A stretch of DNA of 64,000 nt from Microstegium vimineum. Taxonomy: Eukaryota > Streptophyta > Magnoliopsida > Poales > Poaceae. Positions 45,407-55,501 of this stretch are shown here, piece after piece. Where the stretch lies: the NCBI GenBank assembly GCA_022036555.1, contig CM039119.1, forward strand, positions 25,137,166 through 25,201,165, given 5' to 3'. The notes below the pieces were generated by a model. That model was not told where the DNA came from, made no database searches, and worked only from the letters and a program-made list of their open reading frames with translations. Made by a program: the position numbers and the translations under genes. The stretch's first letter is position 1. Each line of letters opens with the position of its first letter.

Positions 45407-46655
45407 TGTTGACTCCAAAGGTGGCAAACGGAAAAAGACCGCAAGTGTACGATTGTCAAGTGTAGCTTTCACCGGGAGTATTCCAGGTATCGTATTTTCC
45501 ACAGGGAACGAGAAGTGAGTTAACTAGGAAGATGGATATGTCCTATGATAGATCAAGGGAGACTATGATATCTTGGTTGAGAGGTTCGATATAGCTAAGA
45601 TATCTAACAAGGTATAGCTGGTTATACTGGCTTTATCAGCCCTTCTTTTGCAGGAGGCGATGGGATAGATCAGAAAGAGGGCAAAACTCTAACCGGACCG
45701 CGCCATCATGTTGTATTGAGGCCCTACCTTTTAAGAACTTATCTTACACATGGGGTGGAATACGAAGACTAGATAGGGCTGTCACTTCCTACTAGCATCC
45801 ACTGACTTTTCGTGCGATAAGTGGTTTACAAAGGTAAGATTGAGCTTAGACACCACATCTACACTTATCTTACTACTTTAACCTTGGCCTAAGATTAAAA
45901 CACTTCACTTAGAGCAAAGCGATGAACAAGCGTGAAATGTTGTATAACAGCTAAACCAGATTTATAATACTAAATACTATAAAGAACTCGGAAGAAGTCA
46001 CTTACAAGAGATGAACTTACAAGAGACTCACATCCGCCGAGGAAGAACTCCGGAGAAGATTCCCGACAGGCCCGGGGCTTTCTCCAGAAGACTTCCTTCA
46101 CTCTCCTCCAACAAGCATAGCACTACTAGAGAGCTCCGCTAAGAGACTAAGGAGTAGTGTTTCTCCAATGAGGCATGAATGATAAGGGAGCTCTAGGGGT
46201 CTATTTATAGCTAGATGTGGAGTAGGGCCTACTCCGCTGCCACGTCAGCGATCTACATCACCTTCATCAACCACCGTAGGATCAAATCTACCTCAGAACC
46301 GTCTTTGAGTGGATGGTGTTGATTTCCAGCATGTGGGGAGTGAGTGAGGAGGTTGTGGGTGTTGGAACCACCATCGGGGCGGTCGGCCGACCCCCCTACT
46401 GGCCTGTGGGCCCTCCCTGGTCCTTCTAGAAGATGCCCCACTGGTCAGGGACCCAGGGGGGGTGGTAGCCACCATGGGCGGTCGGCCGACCCCTATAGGG
46501 GTCTATGGCCCACCTCTGCCTTCTGGATACTGGTCCAACCTATCATATGCGTTGGGTGTTTGTTCTGAATTGATTGTTATAGGGGTCTTTCTTTGTTTAT
46601 GAGGATGTTGACGGTATTTTGATAGTGATAAAATGGCTCATTCTTACCGTCAACA
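45407..46655 (-). repeat. Gypsy-1 right (5') LTR, complete
   Basis: In element orientation it starts TGTTGACGGTAAGAATG (from 46655) and ends GGAGTCAACA (45407); 1249 bp. A TATA box reads CTATAAATAG on the minus strand at about 46203. The upstream part contains the perfect palindrome GGTCGGCCGACC twice (46381-46392 and 46480-46491). The left LTR copy has one of them with a single change (GGTCGACCGACC, 18332). Confidence 0.88.
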
Positions 46656-46853
46656 CACACAACATGCAAACACATGTATATGACGGACCGGATGATATAC
46701 AGTGGTACGTGCTTTCCGCAGACCCTTTAGATGAAAAACATAAAATGCTTCTGAATTCGCTTATCCAAGCCATCTTTTGTTAACAAAATGCAGGCTGGTG
46801 GAACATTTGCTTAGACTAGCCAAAGACTCAGGTTTATTAGCAAAGTATATGAC
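46656..46853. other. Short unassigned segment between gypsy-1 and solo LTR
   Basis: About 200 bp of sequence with no recognised repeat or gene. It probably represents the older host DNA between two insertion sites. Confidence 0.4.
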
Positions 46854-48475
46854 TATTGACGGTCCTTAAATACCAAATCCAATTGTCAACTAAACAAGGA
46901 TAAGGATCTATATGAAACCAATAATTAGAAATAAGGTTTAAACTAATAGAATTCCAAGAGTTTTGGTGAATGTCTGTTTCTGCAGGGGGATATCAGGAAA
47001 TATGGAGGATAGCCCACATGTAAGGATTACATAGAGATATTATCATCCACAGGGAAAAGAACAATCCAGAAGGATCAAAAAGGTGCGGGAAGAAACGAGA
47101 GGCCAAGCGGGCCTAGGGCAGGGCGCCCGCCCTACCCCCTAGGGTGGCTGCCCTAGAACAAGGCCTAATGAGGGTCTGCCTTGTGGACCCTCTCCCCACC
47201 GCCTTTGAGGTTGCATCTAAGCCCTCCATTAAGGTTGGTTTGATCCGACGGCCGACATTCATTTGAGGAGGCTATATAAGCAAGGCCCCCTAACCCTGAG
47301 GAGAGAGACCCCCAGACCTAATTTCACTCCATCTCAAGAGAAGAGGTCCCTGATCAAGCCCTAGAGCACCACATCAACTAGATCTCTAGTTTAACATAGC
47401 TATATAGGATTAGAACTAGGAGGAGTCAATCTTCGATTGGTTTCCGGATCTGTCAAGAGGACTTTTGGTAATTCTCTCTCTAGTTCTTCATTGTTCTTCA
47501 TTTGTTCTTCAATATTATGAATATGACTTTGCTCTACTTCATTATATTGTTTATGACTTTACTCTATTCAATTATGTTCTCAATTATATTGTTCTTAGTT
47601 TATTATGATTATGTGCTTGGCATAGTTAGATCTGAATCATATCCATGTTTAGGATTGTATAGCGTTTATCCATCAGTACTATGGGTAAATGTTAAGTATT
47701 GTGTAGGCGTGGTGCCTAGACCGTATTTATCTGCGATTGTACCCTATATTCCGGATCGTGAGGTAGTTCGCAGGAGTGACAGTCCTGTTGAGTCCTTTGT
47801 AGTCCTCCTCCCGTTTGTAGGGCAGGCAGAGCAGTACTATTATGGGGAAATGATTACTATGTTTCTCATCTTCCTTAGTAATACTCACTACACATGAATA
47901 TCTCTTATCTCGTCATAATTGCCAAGTATAATTGCACTAATCATAATATGCTAGACTGTATAGTTAAGAATGACATAGGAAATATTCTCATAGTTCGTCC
48001 TAATTCCATTCTAATGACTTGCTAGAGTATCTGTTGAGGTGCTTATCATTATATCATGTGGTTATATATGCTGATCAGTATTTATCTTTTGTCACTATTC
48101 ATTCATTATCTATATCTTATGTGATATTTATCCTGTATTGAGAGAGATAGATGAAAACTCTCCATTACACATGCAGTGATACTCATTCCTCATTTATTCC
48201 TTAGTATCCCTTCTCAGTGGTAAAAATATAAATAACGATACCTGAAATACTCCTGGTTAAAATGCTACATCGGTATAATTTGTGCGCTTGCAGAAACACA
48301 TTTATATTTAACTATTTATTAGAGGAGCAATTGCATATTTCAATACCGCATCTCTGTGTCATGCTGGGGATGACAACTCGGCTTAAGTGGCATGAAAGGT
48401 GGTTAACTATTTTTGGTGCCGTTATCAGAAATAGAAATTAATCTACTTTTGGTAACGACGTTAGAAGTGTCAACA
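46854..48475 (+). mobile_element. Solo LTR related to gypsy-2
   Basis: It starts TATTGACGGTCCTTAAATACC, nearly the same as the gypsy-2 LTR, and ends AGAAGTGTCAACA. ATGAC flanks both sides (46849-46853 and 48476-48480), a perfect 5-bp duplication; 1622 bp. A TATA box (CTATATAAGC, about 47271) follows a GGGCAGGGCGCCCGCCC motif (about 47124). A primer-site-like GGTGCCGTTATC lies at about 48417, inside the element some 60 bp before its end, which is odd for an LTR. The 131-codon frame at 47502-47897 is fortuitous. Confidence 0.85.
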
Positions 48476-48753
48476 ATGACCGATTCAAGACTTACTGTAT
48501 CCTTTCTAAAGCCTAACTGTTATGGAGCATTTTGTTTTACTTTTTTCCCCTTTATCTCATCTTAGTTGAATATTCTCTCCGTCCTAAAATAAGACTTTGA
48601 CATGTGTGATCAAGATGAAAACTTTATGCCAATACAGTCCTCCTACTTTGAATCTTTTTGTACCACTCACGGCTTAACTCTCAGTTAGGTCGGTCAGTCA
48701 TGATGGTTGGCTAATATATAAAGCTTGGCTTCCATGGCCTCCCTTCTCTACGG
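48476..48753. other. Unassigned segment with Stowaway-like remnant
   Basis: No coding sequence. CTCTCCGTCCTAAAATAAG at about 48571 resembles a single Stowaway end without its partner. GGCTAATATATAAAGCTTGG at about 48710 could be a TATA region 40 bp upstream of the phytosulfokine-like ORF, or chance. Confidence 0.4.
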
Positions 48754-48909
48754 ATGATGGGAGCTGAGGAGGAGCAAGAGGCTTCTGCGGCATGTGAGGA
48801 GGACAACAACGACGAGTGCCTCCAGAGGCGGCTGCTCGGCGACGCGCACCTTGATTACATCTACATGCAGCACGTGCATCTCGCTTTGCCGGTTTGTATG
48901 GTTTGGTAA
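48754..48909 (+). CDS. Phytosulfokine-precursor-like ORF with YIYMQ in place of YIYTQ
   Basis: A 51-codon frame (ATG 48754, TAA 48907) encodes an acidic Glu/Asp/Asn segment, then ECLQRRLLGDAHLDYIYMQH. The Cys-x-x-Arg-Arg, the AHLDY context and the pentapeptide position match phytosulfokine precursors, whose secreted product is the sulfated growth peptide YIYTQ. Here Thr is Met; ACG to ATG would be a single C-to-T change at a CpG. There is no signal peptide: family members have it in a first exon, which I cannot find upstream, so this looks like an orphan second exon (acceptor possibly near 48765). The C-terminal extension HVHLALPVCMVW is longer than usual. Pseudogene or captured exon is likeliest, but a diverged functional gene is not excluded. 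Confidence 0.75.
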   Translation: MMGAEEEQEASAACEEDNNDECLQRRLLGDAHLDYIYMQHVHLALPVCMVW

Positions 48910-49182
48910 TTTGGTTTGGGATGGGCAGAGAATATGCATGCTGGGAAGTTGATATATAGACGATGAGGCTGGAATCACATCTAGTAGTTCTATAATCCAT
49001 CCATCTTGGAACATACATATATATGCTCGTGCGTGTTAGTTGTTTCATGAATCTATTTGTATTGCACATCTCTCTCTGTGTGCATGTCTAATACTAATAT
49101 ACATGGTTGCTCGCTACAGCTATTTTCTCTCTCTCTATATATATATATGCATTGTTGTTTATACGAAAAAGCAAAAAAAAAA
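48910..49182. other. 3' flank of the phytosulfokine-like ORF
   Basis: The sequence has the look of a 3' UTR (ATATGCATGCTGGGAAGTTG, then AT-rich DNA with TATATATATATA at about 49136). No gene is seen. It ends where CACTA-type repeats start. Confidence 0.4.
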
Positions 49183-49530
49183 ACTCAAAGGTTGCTTTGC
49201 CGAGTGCCTGGTATGTGGCACTCGCCAAAGAGGTTTTTAAATAAACAAACAGGTATTCTTTGCCGAGTGTCTGTTCGTGGCACTCGACAAAGATGGTTTT
49301 TTTAAAAAACATATTTTCTTTGCCGAGTGCCGTCCATGTGGCACTCGACAAAGATTTATATATATATATATAAAAGAAATTTCTTTGCCAAGTGTCTGTT
49401 CGTGGCACTCGACAAAGATGGTTTTTTTAAAAAAACATATTTTCTTTGCCGAGTGCCGTCCATGTGGCACTCGACAAAGATTTATATATATATATATATA
49501 TATAAAAGAAATTTCTTTGTCGAGTGTTGC
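49183..49530. mobile_element. CACTA-type subterminal repeat array (TTTGCCGAGTG family)
   Basis: Inverted pairs of CTTTGCCGAGTGCC and GGCACTCGACAAAG, each separated by about 10 bp, recur at least five times. Two units of about 126 bp (49257-49382 and 49383-49509) are near-identical, including (TA)n runs. Such palindromic repeats are known from subterminal regions of grass CACTA (En/Spm) elements, where transposase binds. No terminal CACTA or transposase is seen here, so it is a fragment. Confidence 0.75.
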
Positions 49531-49548
49531 AAAGAAAAAAGAAGACGG

Positions 49549-50024
49549 TGTTGTCGATGTTTTACCACCGATAACCTGCCACGGGGTTACCCGAGATAGT
49601 TGTTCGTGCCTCGGCGAATAGTGAAACCTTGGTGGTTGGACATGTAGGGACACACGGTTTATACTGGTTCAGGCCCTCGACACAGTCGAGTAACAGCCCT
49701 ACGTCCAGTTAGGTTGCTTGTTTATTGCTCTGATCTTGAAGTACAAGGTATTGCGTGTCGTTCTACGTATCGGGTGTTACGTAGTGTGTTTTGGTGTTTT
49801 TGGGTGATACCCTCATCAGCCCTTTATAGTCCAGGGTCCGGCCGAGGGTTGCTTCTAATTCTACTCGGTTACAAACTCAGAGTCCTAAGCTATGCTTCGG
49901 TCTGGTCGTCGTTACCGAGTAGAATCCGGTTTCGCGTGTCTGTCTTCCTTTGGGGGGCGAGTGAAGGAGGTCCAAGGCTTCGGTAAGCCAGTCTATGGGT
50001 ACCCTATAGAATATCCCATCGACA
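49549..50024 (+). repeat. Gypsy-3 5' LTR
   Basis: The 476-bp segment starts TGTTGTCGATG and ends CATCGACA, with inverted termini. It contains TATACTGGTTCAGGCC and CCCTACGTCCAG, frequent in grass gypsy LTRs. AAGCCCCCGAGC follows directly. No target duplication can be checked because the other end is not in place. Confidence 0.7.
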
Positions 50025-52319
50025 AGCCCCCGAGCATCTCATGATTTTTCTTCAAAGTATCGGATTGTTTTGAAAGTAAGCCGAGTTCTTTTTGAAGTAA
50101 AATCATGGGATGATCTTCTATGTCTTCATCTTGCTGCCTTTCTGCACTTGGACGAGAAGTGCACTCATTGAGTGTAGCCCCCGAGCCTCTGGTTACTTGG
50201 CACAAGTATCCGGAGGATCTGGAAAAAAGTTTTATCGGGTAGGTATTTCCAGCCCCCGAGCCTTCTCCGAGTTCTTTTTTGATAAAAAAGAGTTTGGCAG
50301 AAGGGTCTGAAATACTTTGCTTTTGTCTGCTTTTGTTCATGGACTAGTACTGTGTTTTCACGGGTGTGTAGAATCTTGCTTTCACTGTTTGCTTTGGTCA
50401 GTTTTTGTCCTTTGCTTGTTTCCCTTTCTCGTGACTTTTGGCTCGTGGTGGTCCTTCCTTGCTATATATTCCGTGGTGCTTGCACTGGTAGTTGAGCTTT
50501 GAGAGTTATATTCTTCCTATTCGACAGTCATGCTGCTAAGTGAAACTGAGCAACCCCCGGGCTTATGTCCAACTTCTGGTAGTTAAGTGGGTAGAAGAAT
50601 TCTTGTGAAAGGAGTTAGAGGTAGACTAACTCCTCGGTGAAATTTTCCTGGGAAGTTTGGTACTGCAGGTAGAAGAAGTCTTGTGATGTGGCTTCCATGC
50701 CTTCTCTATCTGTTTGCTGAACTCCGGGCTGTCACCGTTGCCGCTCCTGAGTTGGTTGAAGTTGTACGTTCCATTTGCTTGGTCATTCATGCTTGCACTA
50801 GATTCTTGCTGGAAGGACTAGAGTTGGAGCTGTCCAATCTCATTTGTTGGGGGTGGCTTTCTGCCTGTGAACCTGGACTTTCTTCAGGGTTTGAGGAAGT
50901 TCTAGGTTGTTTTATTCTGTGAGGTTTTGACCAAGTGCTGGGTCTTCTTTGGTGGTAGACTTGATTTGTCCTTGGTTTTATCTTTTATATTTTGTCACTT
51001 GTGGTCTTTTGTTGTAACTGAGCTCTCCTTGTAGTTTCCGAAATTTTGTAAATTCTGTAGCCGAGTTGTTTTTGGCAAGTTTCTTTAGCTGCAAAGTTGT
51101 TAGTAGGGCGTCGTGCGTTGTATGATTGTCCTTGGAATATTATTTTGGATATTATGTATAGTACCTTGATGTACTGCCTTTATTGTAGCCGTTTGTATCT
51201 CATCAATGCAGTCCTTGTAGAATCTTTTGCCTTTACTACTTCCTTTATGTACTATTACTGTTGCTTTCTTTTCCATATGGACTTGGTGTATGTGCACCCA
51301 TTATCCTTCTATAAATAGCTGTAGTATGGTTCCTTTGTTGTATATCCTCTCTTTTCTCTTGTAGCGCCTTTGTTCTTGGCCTTTTTTCTACCATGGATGT
51401 TGTAGTTGACGAGCCCCCCGGGTACCTTTTTCTTTATTCTTGTTGTAATCTGGTGAATGGTGTAAGTCTTGTGATAGAAACTAGTAGGATACTAGTTTCA
51501 AGGTAGTATCAAGCTGTGGGTGGCTTTGAGGCAAATGGTGTAGGTCTTGTGATGAGGCTATTGCATGTTGTGCTGCCTCATCTTCTAGTGTCCTAGTTCC
51601 ATGCCTTTGGCTGATTTCATGGTCTTAGTTGAAGAAGCGTTCCTTGATCTGGTCTGTGTCGTGTCATTTTGGTACGTGCTGATGCTGATCCGCCTTCTCT
51701 TAGCGAGGTCATAACGGAACTGTCAATCTTGAATGGCTTCCGGGTTCTGCTTGTACTACCTTTGGCTACCAGGGTGTACATTGCTCCGTTGGGCGTCAAG
51801 CACGTCTGAGTTATTTGGCTCTGTTTGCCAATATTCAATTTTGGTTCTCATGAGTGTAACCTCGAATTCGACTGGGTTCCTTGTTGTTGTCTTGTACTAG
51901 CTTCTTGTCATGTAATGGGTATTGAGGCTCCGTATTCTTGTTGTAATCAAGCTTTGCCTTGAGTAAGTGATAAATAAACTTTTGTCTTACTCTTCCGAGT
52001 TCTTTGTACTATCCGCCCTGTATGATGTTCGTAATGATTGTGGTGTTCGAGTACTTCTCTTTCTTCGAGTTGTCTGTGTATTTTGTAAAGGATGTAAATT
52101 GACTGTTTGTTTTGTTTTTGGCGTCCGTGCCGTAATTCCTGATGGCCTTTTGTAACCATTGTATTTTCTTTCCGTTGTATTCAGAAAACTTGTGGTTTTT
52201 ACCCCTTTATAAATCTATCTCTTTTTCCTTTCTTCTTTATCTTGCGGTAAAAAACTCTTTCCCTTGCTTGCAAACCCTAGCCGCCGCCACTGCTTTGTTT
52301 GTCTTCGATACGCCTCGGA
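50025..52319 (+). other. Gypsy-3 long leader with repeated GCCCCCGAGC motif
   Basis: 2.3 kb of T-rich non-coding DNA without a convincing frame. The motif AGCCCCCGAGC recurs (50026, 50178 and 50252), with variants near 50553 and 51412. AATCTGGTGAATGGTGTAAG-type sequence is partly duplicated around 51450 and 51535. TTATAAATC at about 52208 may be a TATA box for the ORF at 52320. Confidence 0.45.
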
Positions 52320-54615
52320 TGGTGAAGAAGAACAAGAACAAGTTTGAATACGTTGACGAAAACACTATTTTAGATTCAATTGACAATCCTGAATACGTTG
52401 AGATGTCTCACCAGATGAAGCGGTCTCCCAAGCCTACGACTCAGGAGGCGGATTTAGATCTGCTAGTTGCCTATGGTCTGCTTTGGGCACGGATTTTTCT
52501 AATTACTCGCTTCCTGGTGAGCATGTGATCCCGAGCCCTTCCCCTGATCAGACCACGCTCTTTGTTTCTTTTGTTCGTGTCGGACTTTGCTTCCCTCCTT
52601 TTGACTTCTTGATGGAATTCCTTCGTTTCTACGGTATCCAACTTCATCATCTATCTCCTAACGGGGTTCTTTTTCTTGCTTCATTTGCTCATTTGTGCGA
52701 GGCATTTATTGGCATCCCTCCTTGTCTTCTACTTCTTCGGCATTTCTTTCGCCTCCGGTTCCACGAAAAAACTCCCACCCGTTCTTTTTGTTGTTGTGCT
52801 CTCCAATTTCGTCAGGGGGTGAAGAATAGTTACTTTTCGTTCACCCTTTATGACTCTATTAAGGATTGGGCAGACAAGTGGTTCTATATCTTGAAGCCTG
52901 ATACTTATTTTTCTTCTGATCTTGCTGCCAAACCGACCCTTATTCCTTGTTGGAATGATGTTCTATCATCTTCTGAATCCTTGGCTATTAGGCCTTTGCT
53001 GACTCGGATAAGTTTTCTGAGACAATCCGGGTTGACCGGCAATGGGTTAGTTGCTAGTTTCTATCGTCGCCAGGTTCAACCTCTCATGCAGAGGGATCAT
53101 CTTGGCTTTGAATACACTGGTTCTTCTGACCCTTCTCGGATTCTTCCTGATTCCGAGTTGTCTGATGATGATATATTTGATCGTTTGGGGAGGGTTTTGA
53201 GTGCTGTATCTACCATTCCTCCCCAGATTTCAGAATATGACGCTGATCATCCTCCTCCTCAGGTTAGTGGTTTTAGTTCGTTCCGATTTCTTTTTATTGG
53301 TGTTTTCTTGACTGATAACCTATTTTACGTTTCTGTTAGGATTATGGTCACTCTTTTAGGCTTGACTTGACTTTTGGGCCCATTGCCTCTGCTTCTGCTG
53401 AAGCTGCTGCTGAAGTTACCATAGCTTCGAGTTCTTCCTCCAGGTTGATTCCTGGATTTTGCAATACTGATGGGTATGTACCATATACTCCTGATCCTCA
53501 GTTAGCTCAAGTCTTGTTGATTTCTAGGAAAAGGAAAGCTGAGTCTCCGCTCAGCCTGCTCAACTTCCTCCCGCCACTCGTTGTCGTTCTCCTAGTCCGT
53601 TTACCCCCACAGGTAACATTATTGTAGGTGAGCATTTTTTGTTTCCAACTGAGTTGTTTCGTTTGCTATCTTTTTTTAGCCTTTGCTTCTTTTTTGTCAG
53701 GTGGTCAATCTGTTCTTCTAGATGAGGGGCATTCTGATGATGATCCTCCTCTTGTTCATCCACCGTGCGTTTCTCTTTACTAACTTCTTTGAATATCCTC
53801 AAGGTTTCTTCTTATTGTAGAGTTGTTCTAGTCATAGGTCATCCACCGACTATCGTTCTAGTGATGCTGCTTTGATTCCTTCGGCTATTCCGATTCCTTC
53901 TTCGGTATTGCTTGATGATGATTTTTTGTTTGATAACCCCAAGCTTTTGTTTGCTCAAGTTGCTGCTTCTTATAGCAAATTAGTCAAGTGAGTCAGATTT
54001 TTTGCGTAATGTTTTGGTCTTAGTTGTCCTTGTCTAATATCCTTGTTCTCATTTTTATAGGCCTCCTATTGATGCTACTGCTTCATCTCATGGCGGTAGG
54101 GTTCTTTCGTCTTGCTGATGGTGATCTTTTGTCCTTTTGTTTTCTTCTAATTTTTTCCTGTTTTGTCTCTTGTAGGACTCTGTCCTCCTGACGTTACAAA
54201 TGTTCCTAGTACTTCCAAGTTGGTTGGTGCCTCTCCACTTGCTGGCGCACGCCTTCTCGAGATTCCTGAGTTGAATGTCTCGGGTAAAGCTCTGACTTCT
54301 TCTCCGGTGGTTCCTTTGCTTCTTCAAGGGCCAGAAGTTCAGCTTAGTCGAGTTGAGCGAGTTCAGAAGCTTGTTTCTTCTCGAGATGATCTATCCACAT
54401 CTTTTGGTGCTGAGATGAAGGTATATTTCTTTGTCTCTCTTCTTTATTTTGTTATCTATGACTTATTTAATTTGGTTTTTTGTAGGAGGTCTGTCAGGAT
54501 TAGTCGGTTACTCTTCTTCAAGCTGACCTTGATAGAGTTAAGCTCGAGTTGTCTCAAGCTCGTGCTGCTTTGGAGCATGAGAAAGGTCTTCGTGAGACTG
54601 TTGAGGCCTCTTCGT
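52320..54615 (+). pseudogene. Multi-exon gypsy-type transposon domain gene (gypsy-3), truncated
   Basis: The start MVKKNKNKFEYVDENTILD (52320) leads by a frameshift near 52490 into 52483-53257, which has the plant putative gypsy-type transposon domain: LCFPPFDFLMEFLRFYGIQL, LCEAFIGIPPCLLLLRHFF and IKDWADKWFYILKP. Later segments are split by short GT-AG introns, for example 53263-53340 (GTTAGTGG to TTTCTGTTAG), and end in a coiled coil of QADLDRV type (about 54520-54610). The reading is then cut at about 54616 by another LTR fragment. Such ORFs accompany non-autonomous Tat-type elements; their function is not known. Confidence 0.75.
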
Positions 54616-55501
54616 CAGCTGCCCTTTATCTTTATCAATATATTATCCTTTCCCTTTACTTTACTTAGTATTTACTTCGAGCATTACTATACTAGATATA
54701 GTATTGTTATATGCTTTTGCTCTTTAATAGCCTTTACATTTATAGTCTGTGATCCTTGTGACCTTTCATGTATGCGATCATTGCCTGTCATAGGGTGCTT
54801 TGATTATTGATTGTAGTCAAAGTAATAAGTTGTGCGTAAGCGTGGTGCTTATATATTGGTTTATCCTTGATTACCGCTTATTGCGTGGATTGTTCGTGGA
54901 TGCTAGTAGAAGGTGACAACTCTATCTAGCCTTAGTATTCCACCACGCGTGTCAGATAAGTTATTAAAAGGTAGGGCTTCAAGACAACAGGAGGGTGCGG
55001 TCCGGTAGGAGTTTTGTCCTCCTACTGATCTTTCCCCTCGCCTAGCATACTTGTATTGAGTAGGCAAACTATAGTGTTTAGTCTAGTTAATTAGCTAACT
55101 ATATTAAACTAGAGTGAATTGCTTAGGAGTCCCTTGTACTCTCTCGTTGTCCTCCCACCTAGCTAATATGTCTAGTCTGTTCTAAGTATCATTTACCTAG
55201 GCTCTTTCATTCATCAATCCCCTTCCTATCACATTTATCATTTACCCCCTATACTAGTCGATACTAAGTTGAGGTACTCTCTAGGATCTCTCTCTAATTA
55301 TCATTTCTAGCTCAGCTTTCCCTTGGGATAAAATAAATTATGATACCTTGGAATACTCCTAAGTGAAGTGCTACAATGGTATAATCTGTGCGCTTGTGGA
55401 TTTATCCAATAGTCATAAGAAATACCCATAAGCATTTCTGGCGCCGTACCGAGGATAGGGATTTATCTCTATTTGTGGTAAGACGCTAAGAAGTGTCAAC
55501 A
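54616..55501 (+). repeat. 5'-truncated gypsy LTR fragment ending AAGTGTCAACA
   Basis: It shares its layout with the solo LTR at 46854-48475: GCGTAAGCGTGGTGCTTA, GTGGATTGTTCGTGGATGC, GTGCGCTTGTGGATTT, then a TGGCGCCGTACCGAGGA segment at about 55440 and the terminal AAGTGTCAACA. The left part is missing. It separates gypsy-3 from the CACTA fragment that follows. Confidence 0.65.

Larger units (their letters stand above)
16102..46655 (-). mobile_element. Outer Ty3/gypsy element (gypsy-1) of the nest, minus strand, heavily interrupted
   Basis: LTR copies of one family, in the same orientation, occur at 16102-18354 (interrupted and incomplete) and 45407-46655. The outer termini are TATTGAC on the left and GTCAACA on the right, each next to CACAC (16097-16101 and 46656-46660), consistent with one element and a 5-bp target duplication. 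Gag and protease remnants lie at 43836-45236 on the minus strand, with a TGGCGCTGTTGCC-type primer site. Everything between 18355 and about 43825 is later insertions. No RT or integrase of this family remains, and the missing end of the left LTR implies deletion. The CACAC match is in a low-complexity context. Confidence 0.65.

Noticed and set aside
47502..47897. 131-codon hydrophobic plus-strand frame
   Set aside because: It lies wholly inside a solo LTR with clear target duplications and has a T-rich chance composition.
49040..49653. Repetitive frames rich in YIYIYI
   Set aside because: They translate (TA)n runs and CACTA hairpins; not genes. The nearby phytosulfokine-like call rests on a different, non-repetitive ORF.
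54163..54810. 215-codon frame taken as one protein
   Set aside because: It reads through a likely intron (from GTATATTT at about 54420) and into an unrelated LTR fragment; only its first part belongs to the gypsy-3 gene.
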